Shown in pieces: positions 25,910 through 35,550 of a DNA stretch of 64,000 nt. The notes below the pieces were generated by a model. The model searched no databases. It saw only the letters and a program-made list of their open reading frames with translations, and was not told the origin of the DNA. Position 1 is the stretch's first letter, and the number at the start of each line of letters is the position of its first letter. Location of the stretch: positions 1-64,000 of the forward strand of contig CAYUOU010000006.1 of the NCBI GenBank assembly GCA_964446485.1. Direction: 5' to 3'. This DNA is from JBDRRP01 sp964446485. GTDB lineage: Bacteria > Desulfobacterota > Desulfobacteria > Desulfobacterales > JBDRRP01. Made by a program: the position numbers and the translations under genes.

Positions 25910-26968
25910 TCAGTATCCCCGGGTCAGGGCCGCCACGCAGGCGGCCATTTCTTCGTTGGTGCCAATGGTGATGCGGACGAAATCGGAGATGCCCGGTTTG
26001 TCGAAGTGCCGCACCAGGATGCCATTTTTTTTGAGGTATTGGTAAACTGTCCGCCCATCTGTGGCTGGTCGCCGTGCAAAAACAAAGTTGGCGGCGCTGG
26101 GCAGCACCTCCCATCCCAGGGCCGCCATGTCGGCACTGAATCTTTCCCGGGTGGCCATCACATCCCGGGTGGTGCCGTCATAGTATGCGGCGTCGTCCAT
26201 GGCCGCGGCGCCGATCGTTTGGGTCAGGGCGCCCAGCGGATAGGAGTTGAAGGCATCCTTGGTGGTATACAGGGCGTCGATGAGCGGTTGACTGCCCATG
26301 GCGAACCCCAGGCGGATCCCGGCCAGGGACATGCTTTTGGACAAGGTGCGCACCACCAGGAGGTTGGGATGCTGATCGATGAGGGGCAGGGCGCTGTCGG
26401 CCCCGAAGTCCACGTAGGCCTCGTCCACCACCACCACACGGTCCTCCCGATATCGCGACAAAAAGTCGGCGATGGCCGTCCGTGGCAGTGCCATGCCGGT
26501 TGGGGCATTGGGATTTGCGAAAATTACGCCGCAGGCGTCGCCATCCAGATACGGCACCAGGTCGATGCCGAAGTCCGGGGCCATGGCGACGCGTTCATGG
26601 ACGATCCCGTAAAAATCGCAGTAAACCGGGTAGAAACTGTAGGTGTGCTCCGGAAACCGAAGCGGTCCGTTGGTATCGCTGTCGAAAAACGCGAAAAATA
26701 TGAAGCTCAGCACTTCGTCTGAGCCGTTTCCGGCAAACACCTGCTCGGGGCGAACGTTGTAGCGGTTTGAGATGCGGGCTCTCAGGTGCGTGAACTGTGG
26801 ATCCGGATACCGCCGCAGCGCCTCGACATCGGTGGCGGCAACCGCTGCGGCCACCCGGGGCGACGGGGGATAGGGATTCTCGTTGGTGTTGAGCTTGATG
26901 TAAGCCCTGTCCTGGGGCTGCTCCCCCGGGACGTACGGGGTCAGGCTGGCAAGACGCTGGGATAGCAT
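25910..26968 (-). CDS. hisC: Histidinol-phosphate aminotransferase
   Basis: HisC is a PLP enzyme that transaminates imidazole-acetol phosphate to histidinol phosphate. The 352-aa protein has the family opening IKLNTNENPYPPSP, FAGNGSDEVLSF, ANPNAPTGM, VDEAYVDFG and the PLP lysine in TLSKSMSLAGIRLGFAMG. The C-terminal arginine block VRITIGTNEEM is intact. hisB lies 33 kb away on the other strand, so histidine genes are scattered. Aromatic or aspartate substrates are possible for this subfamily, but the motifs fit HisC. Confidence 0.95.
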   Translation of the reverse strand: MLSQRLASLTPYVPGEQPQDRAYIKLNTNENPYPPSPRVAAAVAATDVEALRRYPDPQFTHLRARISNRYNVRPEQVFAGNGSDEVLSFIFFAFFDSDTNGPLRFPEHTYSFYPVYCDFYGIVHERVAMAPDFGIDLVPYLDGDACGVIFANPNAPTGMALPRTAIADFLSRYREDRVVVVDEAYVDFGADSALPLIDQHPNLLVVRTLSKSMSLAGIRLGFAMGSQPLIDALYTTKDAFNSYPLGALTQTIGAAAMDDAAYYDGTTRDVMATRERFSADMAALGWEVLPSAANFVFARRPATDGRTVYQYLKKNGILVRHFDKPGISDFVRITIGTNEEMAACVAALTRGY

Positions 26969-27291
26969 GGGTTCTCCTAAGACATCGCACCTCTAAAATC
27001 AGCGGATCTAATAAACCATCGGCAGGACGAAGGCAATAACTGCACCCTTGATCTTTCCGCGGTCTGCACTATTAGTTGATTTCCATCCGTGAGAGGCCTC
27101 ATGCGTTCTCTGCCTCGATGAGAGAGGGCTGGGGTGAGGGTGAAAGCATACCGGTAAGTAAAAACAATCTAATACCGGCCCGCCCCCCCCTTATCTCCTC
27201 CCTTTCGCGGAGGATTATTCATGGCTGGGCTATTTATTCATTACGCCGTAGCGGACGCGGCGAACTGCTTCAATCCAGTTTGGAGAAAACG
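26969..27291. other. 323-bp intergenic region with REP-like and hairpin elements
   Basis: There is no convincing gene; the upstream part of the frame running into the next gene is low-complexity. A stretch at about 27118-27140 (agagagggctggggtgaggg) resembles the common REP-type element of proteobacterial genomes. A small hairpin TCCTCC/GGAGGA (27196-27201 with 27209-27214) follows a run of eight Cs. Confidence 0.5.
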
Positions 27292-27756
27292 ATGCCCGCT
27301 TCGGACACCCCATGGTTTCTTTTCATCCTGCTGGCGGTGTGGGTGGCGCTGACGGTGGCCACCCTCGAGCCTTCTGCAACGCCTGGGGTTCCCCGTTTTG
27401 TCCAAACCGATGACGGATCGCTGGCCGATACCAATACCGCGCTGGTGTGGCGGCCCGGTCCTGACCGGTCCATGTCGTGGGCGGCAGCCAAGGACTGGGT
27501 CGCTGCCATGGCCAAAACCGACTACCGCTGGCGGATGCCCACCATCGAGGAAGTGCGCTCCCTGAGTCATGACGGCGTTGGCTCGACCCTCCTGGCAGAC
27601 GCATTTCAGAGCACCGGGTATTGGGCCTGGGCCGCGGATGAGAGCGGCAGCCCGGCACGCTGGCTGTTCAGCTTCAGTTACGGCGGTGAAGGCTGGAACG
27701 GCGCACCCCCGCCAGACGGCGGCAGGGCCTTTGCCGTGCGCGTCCCGTCCCGATGA
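27292..27756 (+). CDS. Membrane-anchored DUF1566 (Lcl C-terminal-like) protein
   Basis: From the ATG at 27292 (GGAG 7 nt upstream) the protein is 154 aa. An N-terminal hydrophobic segment (about residues 8-25) is an anchor or signal peptide. The rest matches the DUF1566/Lcl pattern: RFVQTDDGSLADTNTALVW, a central MSWAAAKDWVAAM, YRWRMPTIEEVRSL, and a Trp-rich end (GYWAWAADES). This fold is related to C-type-lectin-like domains and is common in secreted proteins of deltaproteobacteria. Function is unknown. Confidence 0.75.
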   Translation: MPASDTPWFLFILLAVWVALTVATLEPSATPGVPRFVQTDDGSLADTNTALVWRPGPDRSMSWAAAKDWVAAMAKTDYRWRMPTIEEVRSLSHDGVGSTLLADAFQSTGYWAWAADESGSPARWLFSFSYGGEGWNGAPPPDGGRAFAVRVPSR

Positions 27757-27864
27757 GCCTGTCGCCCTGCCAGTGGTTGCCATCACTACATTCACTTTTT
27801 TGTCGGGTAATCTTCTCTTGATCGAACCGGTCACGAATGGCTAATGCCATCCTCTGATTCGGGG

Positions 27865-28623
27865 TCATCCCACGAAGAACTGAACCACGAGCAGCGCGGC
27901 GAGGACCGCCAGGAGCCGGCGAAGCCATCTGCGGTAGGTTGTTGCGGGGATTCGATCCCGAATGCGCATTCCCGCCAGCATCACCACCAGCCCCAATCCG
28001 GCCAACGGCAGCGACTCCTTGAGGGTTCCGAAAGTCATCAGCCCGGCCTGTACCAATACCGCCCCCTGCACCAGCTTGCCGAAAAGAAAGCAAAAATTGA
28101 ACACCTGAATCATCACGGTCTTGGGCATACGAACTTCCAGCGCGAAAATGATCAGCGCCGGCAGCATCACGTTCACCGTGCCAGCCAGCAGCCCCGCAAT
28201 AAGTCCAAAGACGGCGAATGCCAGACGGGGCCTTTGATGCACCCAGTAGAAACCGACACCCAGGCGTTCGGCATTGAGGTACACCACCAGCATGAGAGCC
28301 AGCATGGGGCGAAAGGGTTCCGGTGAGACTACCACGAGGAGCTGGGTGCCCAGGGCGCTGCCGATCATACCGTAAACTGCCAGCGGCCAATACACGGCGA
28401 TACTCCGGCGCCACTGCCCCCCGCTGAGGATATTGGCCACATTGATCACCATCGTCGGTATGACCAGCAACAGAATGGCACTGCGCACATCGGTGAATAT
28501 GGCCAACAGCGGGGTGGCGATGAGGGGAAAACCGATGCCGATGGTGCCATGAACCAGGGCGGCAAAAGCGATGATGACCGTGTCGATGATGACTTGTGCG
28601 CCAAAGGGCAAACAAAATGGCAT
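27865..28623 (-). CDS. TauE/SafE (TSUP) family permease
   Basis: The 252-aa protein has about eight predicted membrane segments and the family-type opening FAALVHGTIGIGFPLIATPLLAIFTD, with an internally repeated half (FGLIAGLLAGTVNVMLPALIIFAL). TSUP proteins export or import small sulfur or organic anions such as sulfite, sulfoacetate or taurine. The substrate cannot be read from sequence. In a presumed sulfate reducer a sulfur oxyanion is plausible but unproven. GGGGA precedes the ATG. It is divergent from the amidinotransferase-like gene. Confidence 0.88.
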   Translation of the reverse strand: MPFCLPFGAQVIIDTVIIAFAALVHGTIGIGFPLIATPLLAIFTDVRSAILLLVIPTMVINVANILSGGQWRRSIAVYWPLAVYGMIGSALGTQLLVVVSPEPFRPMLALMLVVYLNAERLGVGFYWVHQRPRLAFAVFGLIAGLLAGTVNVMLPALIIFALEVRMPKTVMIQVFNFCFLFGKLVQGAVLVQAGLMTFGTLKESLPLAGLGLVVMLAGMRIRDRIPATTYRRWLRRLLAVLAALLVVQFFVG

Positions 28624-28994
28624 CTAAATCCCCAATCCTTAGAATTCACAGGTAGTTATGTCTGAAAACATAGGGTTTTTCTTATAAATTTTTAATAATA
28701 TCAGTATGTTGGAAATTGTATGCCAGCTTGTTTATGCAACAATGGGGCACAATCTGCAACGAGAGCCTTATACCCAGTATGCACCATTCATGAAAGCAAT
28801 TCGGTGGCGTATCTCAATCAGACGCCCTATCTGTCAATTGCCCCGCTGTGGATTTCATGGTAGCCGGCGCCCACCGGCTTTGATATGAACCAGCACGATG
28901 CGTGAAGGCGGATGTGGATGGTCGGACCGTGTTGTCGGCGGTGGATCTGGCAGGACGGCAAGCGTTCAATCGAAGGGCACCAACGGAGGCAGGA
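28624..28994. other. 371-bp divergent intergenic region
   Basis: This region separates two divergent genes. The part at about 28660-28720 is markedly AT-rich (for example ttataaatttttaataatat), unlike the rest of the window, and is a likely promoter zone. I could not identify a convincing -35/-10 pair. No gene is seen. Confidence 0.5.
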
Positions 28995-29969
28995 ATGGGG
29001 TATTCACCCGGATGGAAGGGGCAGGCCGCTTATGGCGGCGATGGCTGGCAGCCGCGGCGCGGCACGCTGCGCGATGACATTGGCAAGCGGTGGGGCGCGT
29101 GCGGCATGAATACCGAATGGGGCCCCTTAGAGGCCGTCCTTTTGCACGAACCCGGCGCCGAACTGGCAGCGGCGGCGGCCGACCCCAATGCGGCCCAGAT
29201 GCTGGCCCCGCTGGATGTAGAACGCGCGGCGGCCCAGCATCGGGCGCTGGCCGCAGCGTACAGCGCGGCAGGCGTTTCGGTGACCTATCTGCAGCCGGAA
29301 CCGCCGGTGTCCCCCAACCAGATGTTTATGGCCGACCTTTTTTTCATGACCCCCGAAGGCGCCGTCCTGGCGCGGCCGGCCTCCATGGTGAGGGCCGGCG
29401 AGGAGCGGGACACGGCCGCACGGCTGGCCGCCGACGGAATCCCCATCTTGCGCACCATTTCCGGGGACGGCGTCTTCGAAGGGGCGGATGCCCTGTGGGT
29501 GGACCCCCGGACGGTGATGGTCGGAAGGGGACTGCGGACCAACGATGCGGCCGTCCAGCAATTGATACACGTGCTGGCACCCATGGGGGTCGACGTGCAT
29601 ACCGTGGAACTTCCCCCGGGAACGATGCACCTCATGGGGATGCTGCGAATCCTGGATCGGGATCTGGCTGTGGCCTGGCCCGGACGCTTGGCGCCGGAAG
29701 CAGTGACACTTCTGGAGCGACGCGGACTCACGGTGGCCTTTATTCCCAGTGAAACCGAGGCCTACGAGGGTTTTTCGCTCAACGGGGTCGCCCTGGGGCC
29801 TCGGCAGTTCCTCATGCCGGACGGAAACCCGAAAACCCGGGCATTTTACGAGGGGCTGGGTATCGCCTGTACCTGTGTGGCGGTGGATGAGCTCATCAAG
29901 GCCGCCGGTGCGGTGGGGTGCTTGACCGGCGTGGTTCACCGGCGTCCATCTCCCCATCCCTTTCCCTGA
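28995..29969 (+). CDS. Amidinotransferase / dimethylarginine dimethylaminohydrolase-fold protein
   Basis: From the ATG at 28995 (GGAGG 5 nt upstream) the protein is 324 aa. It has the pentein (guanidine-modifying) fold signatures: NTEWGPLEAVLLHEPG at the start, MFMADLFFMTPEGAVLARPAS, SGDGVFEGADALWVD, the catalytic histidine block GTMHLMGMLRILD, and the C-terminal catalytic cysteine in AGAVGCLTGVVHR. Candidate activities are arginine or dimethylarginine hydrolysis, or amidinotransfer; the sequence alone does not decide. No arginine-deiminase pathway genes are adjacent. Confidence 0.82.
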   Translation: MGYSPGWKGQAAYGGDGWQPRRGTLRDDIGKRWGACGMNTEWGPLEAVLLHEPGAELAAAAADPNAAQMLAPLDVERAAAQHRALAAAYSAAGVSVTYLQPEPPVSPNQMFMADLFFMTPEGAVLARPASMVRAGEERDTAARLAADGIPILRTISGDGVFEGADALWVDPRTVMVGRGLRTNDAAVQQLIHVLAPMGVDVHTVELPPGTMHLMGMLRILDRDLAVAWPGRLAPEAVTLLERRGLTVAFIPSETEAYEGFSLNGVALGPRQFLMPDGNPKTRAFYEGLGIACTCVAVDELIKAAGAVGCLTGVVHRRPSPHPFP

Positions 29970-30239
29970 GGCGTTGGGCGATTCGCGAAAGACTTTCGGT
30001 AACGGCTGGCGCCGTTGCAGCCAAATGCCGCTAAAAAACGCCCTGCTGGCCCACTCGTACCAGATGGTCTCGCCGTTGTATTCACCAAGACTGTGATGGA
30101 GAACATGGCGGGGCTGCCCGTCTTATCGAAGACCCGGCACAGCATGATCTGGGATCGCAGATGGTTTTTGGGCGCTGACAGATCGGGGCCGTCGAGGATG
30201 CGTCCGATTTTAGGCGGACCTGTCGGGACTCCGGCCGGG
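29970..30239. other. 270-bp region between convergent genes
   Basis: It lies between the amidinotransferase-like gene and dapB. Reading frames exist on both strands but none has a Shine-Dalgarno, recognisable motifs or consistent codon use. No hairpin terminator was noticed. Confidence 0.4.
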
Positions 30240-31085
30240 TCAAGCGCGGCGCTTGCGGGCACCCAGGACGTCGATCATGGAGTAGACGCGTCCGGTGGCG
30301 CCTGCGGCGACCCTGTCGGCCAGGAAGGTGGCGGCATCCAATGTGCCGTGGGCGTAGACCTCACGGCCATTGATGTTGTGTGTAAAGGCCAGAGCGACCG
30401 TGCCGTCCGCCGAGGTGAGGCTGTAGGTGTGCCACCCGTGTCCGCCCAGGTATGCTTCGGGAACACCCCAATCGCGTTGCTGGATATCCGGGTCTCGTTC
30501 CTTTTCAATATCCAAAACACTGAAATCCACCCCCAGCCGGTTGAAACTGCTCACCACGGCTTTGGCGGTGCCACTGGTGTCGGCCTTGCCCTGCTGGTGG
30601 CTTTCCCGAACCGTGAGGCGGTAACCGGTAAACATGCCGGGAAACTGTTCGGCGGCATATTCCAGCATGGCCTGAAAACCCACGATGGGGGGCGCCATGT
30701 TGGGGGCGATGACGGCGGACACCGCGGAAGCCGCAACGGTTTCCACCAGTGCCGCCCGATTCCCGCCCGTGGTGCCCATGACAAACGGCAACCCGTTGCG
30801 ACAGTAAAACACCGCGTTGTCGTTGACCGCCGTCGGGTGGGTGAAGTCGACGGCAATGAGGGTCCCGTCGGCAGCTGCCGTCACGGCTGGAAGGGCATTC
30901 TCGCGGTCTCCGGGGCGAATCAATGCGATGTCCTGGCCGGCCACCGTGATACGGTCGTCGGTGATCTCAGGGCCGGTGAAGGAAAACGGCACGAGCTGAA
31001 ACCGGTCGCTGGCAGCAAGGTGCCGGGCGATGGTCGTGGCCACTTTTCCGGGCAGGCCGTTCATCATTATTGACAGTGGGCTCAT
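30240..31085 (-). CDS. dapB: 4-hydroxy-tetrahydrodipicolinate reductase, plant type
   Basis: DapB reduces the product of DapA on the way to diaminopimelate and lysine. The 281-aa protein has a Rossmann start (IMMNGLPGKVATTIARHLAAS), the conserved AVDFTHPTAVNDN, FVMGTTGG, APNMAPPIVGFQAMLEYAA, and GKADTSGTAK. These features match the plant-type branch (TIGR02130-like) rather than the usual bacterial form, which has the E/KLHHxxKxDAPSGTA motif. Its start overlaps the stop of the MurU-AmgK fusion by 4 bp (ATGA), so the two are translationally coupled. Both feed peptidoglycan precursors. Confidence 0.92.
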   Translation of the reverse strand: MSPLSIMMNGLPGKVATTIARHLAASDRFQLVPFSFTGPEITDDRITVAGQDIALIRPGDRENALPAVTAAADGTLIAVDFTHPTAVNDNAVFYCRNGLPFVMGTTGGNRAALVETVAASAVSAVIAPNMAPPIVGFQAMLEYAAEQFPGMFTGYRLTVRESHQQGKADTSGTAKAVVSSFNRLGVDFSVLDIEKERDPDIQQRDWGVPEAYLGGHGWHTYSLTSADGTVALAFTHNINGREVYAHGTLDAATFLADRVAAGATGRVYSMIDVLGARKRRA

Positions 31086-32839
31086 GGGGTCCTCCCTGTG
31101 TCGTGGCGGCGGCCTTCCGAAGCAGGGTACTGGGACACCAATGCCTCGATGAGGCCGGTCAGCCGGGGGTGTGCCGGTGTCTCAAGCGCCGCCAACAATC
31201 GGCGGAGCCGGTTTAGGGCCACCGGAATGTAGGTTGAAAACGTGGCTTTGCCCTTGATGCGCCACAAAAACCCGAAAGCGCCCAGCGCCTGCAACAACCG
31301 GCAGATGGACACCTGGTGAAATCCAGTGCGAAAGCGCGGTGGATCCACGGGCAGCGCGCTCGCCGTCCGTTCCACAGCATAATCCAAGAGCGCCTGGGTC
31401 AGCGACGGCGGCAGGTCAACATAAGGGTCGTTCAACAGGGCTGCCAGGTCGTACTGAATCGGCCCGCGGCGGCCGCCTTGGAAATCGATGATGCGGATCG
31501 CATCCCCGCAGACCAGGATGTTTCGGGATTGAAAATCGCGGTGCATGAAGCCGTCCACCCCATTCGCCAGTGCCGCGTCGGCCAGCGCGGAAAACTCCGG
31601 CAACAGGTCGTTGAACGGCAGATGCATCCCGGCGACGCCCTCAACGAAGGCCTCCATAAAATACCGGCATTCCTTTTCCAGGATGAGGCGACGGTCATAG
31701 GCGGGAGTCTGCCACGCCCAGCTGTCGTCAAATCCGTTCATGCCAGTTGTGGCCATGTGAATCCAAGCATCAATGATTCGGCGGTAGCGCTGCAGCGCCG
31801 CCGCGTGGCCCACGGCCCCGCGCTGGAGGTCGCGGAGAACCGCCGTTTGCAAATGAAGGTCGCCGGCGTCTTCCATGATGACCAGGCCGGAAAACGCGCA
31901 GGCCGCAACGATCCGGGGCACGGGCACGCCTTGCCGACAAAGATGGCGGCCGAGCTGGATGCATGCATCGGCCTCGGTGATGCCGTTCGGGCGATCGCGG
32001 ATGCCGTGATCGACCATCACCAAACTGTCCTTTGCCATGCGTAGCCTGAACCAGCGGCGATCCGATCCGTCTCCGGTCATGGGTTCACGGCGGATGTCAT
32101 CGGTTCCCGCACGGCTCCCGAATGCAGTATCCAATGCCAGGGGCAACAGGGCATCCAGTGAGGCCTTCCGGTAATGTGCCGGCGTGCCGGTATCGATCCA
32201 GTACGCGTCACCCGCATCCCAGGCGGTGACGGGCAGCCCTGCCGATACCATTTCCCGATAGGCGTCGATGCTGGAACTGGCGCCCGTCTTCGGAACAAAA
32301 TCGCGAAACACGGGCTGGATGACTTGAATGCCCGTAAACGTGCATCGCTTCGCCGAGGCCACGTCGGCTAGCTGGGCGCAGGCGTTAAACCCGAGCACGG
32401 CACCATCGGGGGCTACGCACACGCTGTTGATGGGTGGATAATCAACGCACACCAGTGTGGCTGCCGCCCCGCGCCTGTCATGGATGTCCATGACCCGCCT
32501 GAGATCGATGTCGGTCACCACATCCCCGTTGATCACCACCAGGGGCGCCGCCCCCCACCACGCGGCGATGTTTTTCAAGGCACCGCCGGTTCCCAGGATT
32601 TCCGGCTCGTGGGTCACGAACACCGGCACCGGGTAGTCCCGGGCCGCGATGTGATCGTGTATTTGATGATGCAGGTGGTGGGTATTGACCATGATGGCCT
32701 CGACGCCGGCGGCCGCCAGCATGGCAATGGAGCGATCGATGAGCGGCACGCCCCCGATGGGAAAGAGCGGCTTGGGGGTGTGCAGCGTTGCAGGGCGCAG
32801 CCGCGTGCCGAGACCGGCCGCCAGGATCATGGCTTTCAT
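31082..32839 (-). CDS. Fused nucleotidyltransferase (MurU-like) and sugar kinase (AmgK-like)
   Basis: Residues 1 to about 235 form a sugar-1-phosphate nucleotidyltransferase: AAGLGTRLRPATLHTPKPLFPIGG, EILGTGGALKNI and the metal aspartate in VVINGDV (about 103-107). Residues about 255-560 form an aminoglycoside phosphotransferase-fold kinase: GDGSDRRWFRL, catalytic loop MHRDFQSRNILV (about 433) and IIDFQGGRRGP. In Pseudomonas, separate AmgK (anomeric MurNAc/GlcNAc kinase) and MurU (uridylyltransferase) salvage MurNAc to UDP-MurNAc, bypassing de novo synthesis and fosfomycin. Here both are in one 585-aa chain. It follows plsB by 29 bp and overlaps dapB by 4 bp. The sugar specificity is inferred. 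Confidence 0.87.
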   Translation of the reverse strand: MKAMILAAGLGTRLRPATLHTPKPLFPIGGVPLIDRSIAMLAAAGVEAIMVNTHHLHHQIHDHIAARDYPVPVFVTHEPEILGTGGALKNIAAWWGAAPLVVINGDVVTDIDLRRVMDIHDRRGAAATLVCVDYPPINSVCVAPDGAVLGFNACAQLADVASAKRCTFTGIQVIQPVFRDFVPKTGASSSIDAYREMVSAGLPVTAWDAGDAYWIDTGTPAHYRKASLDALLPLALDTAFGSRAGTDDIRREPMTGDGSDRRWFRLRMAKDSLVMVDHGIRDRPNGITEADACIQLGRHLCRQGVPVPRIVAACAFSGLVIMEDAGDLHLQTAVLRDLQRGAVGHAAALQRYRRIIDAWIHMATTGMNGFDDSWAWQTPAYDRRLILEKECRYFMEAFVEGVAGMHLPFNDLLPEFSALADAALANGVDGFMHRDFQSRNILVCGDAIRIIDFQGGRRGPIQYDLAALLNDPYVDLPPSLTQALLDYAVERTASALPVDPPRFRTGFHQVSICRLLQALGAFGFLWRIKGKATFSTYIPVALNRLRRLLAALETPAHPRLTGLIEALVSQYPASEGRRHDTGRTP

Positions 32840-32868
32840 GGTGTCGTCGCCGTTGGGTGAATGTGGGC

Positions 32869-35550
32869 TCAGGCGGGCAGCACCTGCAGGGCGCGCTGGA
32901 TGCGCTCCTCGTATGCCTCGATTTCATCGATGTCTTCGCTGCCGGCGATGCCGCGACTGAGGAAGTAATCCACGGCATTCTTGTAGGTGACCTTCGACAA
33001 TGCTTCCTTTCTTTCAACCGCTTCGTTTTTGTACATGCGATTGCCCAGGGATTCAACTTTTTTGAGGCGATCCTTGGCGGCCACCTTTTTGCGCGGCGTG
33101 CTTTTGAAATACGCCAGGGTGATTCGGTAGGACTCGAAGAAGGCGGCCATGAAGAGGGCGACGAGCTTGAGCTTTCTGAATCCCAGAGAAGTCAGATTGT
33201 AGGTGTCGGGCATGCTGGGGTGCGGCATGAGCACGGCATCCTCCTCGAACATGGCAATGGCCTGGCGTATATGGTGCTCGGGGGGGTGATTCGTGTCGTA
33301 GGCGAACTCGTTCTTGAAGAGGTCCTGAAAAAAGGCGTAGTCGTCGAGAAGGTCCCTGGCGTCGAATTGGAAGGCATCCCGCAGCAAGATGGCCAGCGCA
33401 GTGAATGCCGGCGTGACAAAGAAGGCGATGCAGTTGTTTTTGTAGTATTCCAGGTTGGGCCGCTTGTTTTCGATGACCGCATAGACCCGATTGTCTTCTT
33501 CTTCGTCTTTTCCCAACTCGAAGCGTTCGACGAATTTCCGCTGAACATAGGTATCCAATGTCTGCTGAATGGCCCGCTCCGCATCGATCACGAGCGTGTC
33601 CGACAAGGTGGCGCCGAGTCGGTCCAGATATTTGAGATAGGTGTTGACGTGGAACATCAAGTGCTCGTGGGAAATGCGCCGTTTGGTGGTATTGAGCAGC
33701 GCCCCGGACACCACGGCATGGGGGGTGACCACCGACACCCGGTTGATGGCGCTGATGACCCGGTGGCCGAGATTTCGGATCAGAGAAGCCTCCTCCGCGG
33801 GGGGTAGGCTGTCCGACTGGGTGTCCATCCGATCCAGGAAATCGCGGAATCCGATAGGCTCATGAAACTTGATGTACACTCGGCCATAGCGTTTCTTGAG
33901 AAACCGCCTTGCCTTGATGACCTGCTTGAGGTTTTCCACTTCCTTCGCGCCGCCTTCCAGTTCATGCAGATAGGCGCTCTCTTCCAGAACCCGATCGTAG
34001 CCGATGTAGACCGGCACCAAAATGAGATCCTCGCAGGCGCCGTTCTTAAAGGCCTCGATGATGATGGATAACAAGCCCAGTTTGGGAAGAATCATCTTGC
34101 CGGTTCGGCTGCGGCCGCCCTCGATGAAGAATTCCAAGTTGTTGCCGTCTTCAAGGACCCGGTAAATGTATTCGGCGAACACGCGGGAGTACAGCTGCTG
34201 GCCCTTGAACGTGCGGCGGATGAAGAAGGCGCCGCCGCTTCGGAACAGGGGGCCCAGGGGCCAGAAGCTCAGGTTTTTACCGGCGGCAATGAGCGGGCAG
34301 TGCATGTTGTTGTGAAACAGTGCGTAGGAAAGGAGCAGGTAATCAATGTGGCTCTTATGGCTGGGAATCAGGATCAGGGGCGCTCTTTGTGAGAGGTGCT
34401 TGGCGCGATCCATGCCCTCTTGATCGATGGTGAGCCCCTCGAACAAGGTCGTCGATAACCAGCGGACGATGATTTCGAAAATACGGATCATGGTCATGTG
34501 CTGGTTGGCTGAGATTTCATCCAAGTATCTGTCGGCGTCCTTGCGCACCTCGTAAATGGGCTTGCCGTGGGCCTCGGCATACTCCTTCATAAATCGACGC
34601 ATCCGTTCGGCGGTGAGAATAATTTCCTTGAGTTCTTCCCGGGATTTCACCACAGGGCCGACGATGCTGGTCTGGTGGCGGTTGAGTTGGGCCAGCAGCC
34701 GCTGCCGGATATCAGCGGCCAGTTGTTCGTCAGGCCGCGTGTCGCCGGTTGTTTTCTCGAGGTGAACCTCAAGGTTGAACGGCGCTGAGACTTCGACAAG
34801 AATTTTCTCGGATCGTCTGAGAAGCGTTCCCCATCGCCTGAGCAGTCCGGGCCGCAGTTCGGTCCCGAAGATTATGTCCAGTACGGAGGGCACGGAGCGC
34901 GCCGGGCTTTTGCCAAACAGCATGAGCAAGGGGACGATGACAACGGGGCGGTCGATTTTCCGCTGCAATTCAATCAGGTACCGGAGGGGATCGGGCTTTG
35001 ACTTTACAAAGCGGCGGTAAAATCCCTCTTTTTCCACCAGGAAGAGCATCCCCGCCGCACCGCCGGTCAGGCAGGAGTCAAAATAGCTGTTGGTGAAGGG
35101 GTCGGGGAGGCGGCGATGCCGCAGAAAGAAATCGATCTTGGCCAGGGCGATGCGAAACAGTCGCGTGATTGACTGATGGCTGTAGATGCGATAATCGAAC
35201 GCGACTTCAGGCACCGGCGCCTGCAATTCTCGAAACCGCGTGTGGTAAAACAGATAATCGAAACGGCTTTTGTTCTTCGCCGCATACACCACCACAGCGT
35301 TCGTTGGCAGGCTGTGGAGAACCGCGGTCTGGGAGTCCGGAACGCGGATGCCCGAATAAACACTTTTCAGAAGCACGTTGGTGAGTTTCCCCGGTGGGTT
35401 GGGAAGGATGCAGGCATGGTGATCGTGGGTGCCACCGAGCAGGCAATTCACCATGCGGTTCCAGCGGGTGCGCAGGCCGGATGCTGAGGACGCCGTTTCA
35501 GAGGGTTCTGGCGTTTCCGGAGCGTTCATGGGGTGATCCATTTCATTCAT
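32869..35550 (-). CDS. plsB: Glycerol-3-phosphate 1-O-acyltransferase (PlsB family)
   Basis: PlsB acylates sn-glycerol 3-phosphate at position 1 in phospholipid synthesis, on the inner membrane. The 893-aa protein carries the acyltransferase motifs: block I ILIPSHKSHIDYLLLSY (about 394-410, HX4D), a block II-type GAFFIRRTFKG, block III LEFFIEGGRSRTGKM (about 475) and block IV LVPVYIGYDRV. Length and layout match large proteobacterial PlsB. A downstream shift to EEDNRVYAVIENKRPNLEYYKNN continues in frame. It leads the plsB-fusion-dapB unit. Confidence 0.95.
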   Translation of the reverse strand: MNEMDHPMNAPETPEPSETASSASGLRTRWNRMVNCLLGGTHDHHACILPNPPGKLTNVLLKSVYSGIRVPDSQTAVLHSLPTNAVVVYAAKNKSRFDYLFYHTRFRELQAPVPEVAFDYRIYSHQSITRLFRIALAKIDFFLRHRRLPDPFTNSYFDSCLTGGAAGMLFLVEKEGFYRRFVKSKPDPLRYLIELQRKIDRPVVIVPLLMLFGKSPARSVPSVLDIIFGTELRPGLLRRWGTLLRRSEKILVEVSAPFNLEVHLEKTTGDTRPDEQLAADIRQRLLAQLNRHQTSIVGPVVKSREELKEIILTAERMRRFMKEYAEAHGKPIYEVRKDADRYLDEISANQHMTMIRIFEIIVRWLSTTLFEGLTIDQEGMDRAKHLSQRAPLILIPSHKSHIDYLLLSYALFHNNMHCPLIAAGKNLSFWPLGPLFRSGGAFFIRRTFKGQQLYSRVFAEYIYRVLEDGNNLEFFIEGGRSRTGKMILPKLGLLSIIIEAFKNGACEDLILVPVYIGYDRVLEESAYLHELEGGAKEVENLKQVIKARRFLKKRYGRVYIKFHEPIGFRDFLDRMDTQSDSLPPAEEASLIRNLGHRVISAINRVSVVTPHAVVSGALLNTTKRRISHEHLMFHVNTYLKYLDRLGATLSDTLVIDAERAIQQTLDTYVQRKFVERFELGKDEEEDNRVYAVIENKRPNLEYYKNNCIAFFVTPAFTALAILLRDAFQFDARDLLDDYAFFQDLFKNEFAYDTNHPPEHHIRQAIAMFEEDAVLMPHPSMPDTYNLTSLGFRKLKLVALFMAAFFESYRITLAYFKSTPRKKVAAKDRLKKVESLGNRMYKNEAVERKEALSKVTYKNAVDYFLSRGIAGSEDIDEIEAYEERIQRALQVLPA

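Noticed and set aside
29936..30262. 108-aa minus-strand ORF between the amidinotransferase-like gene and dapB
   Set aside because: It has no Shine-Dalgarno or recognisable motif, and it overlaps both flanking genes.
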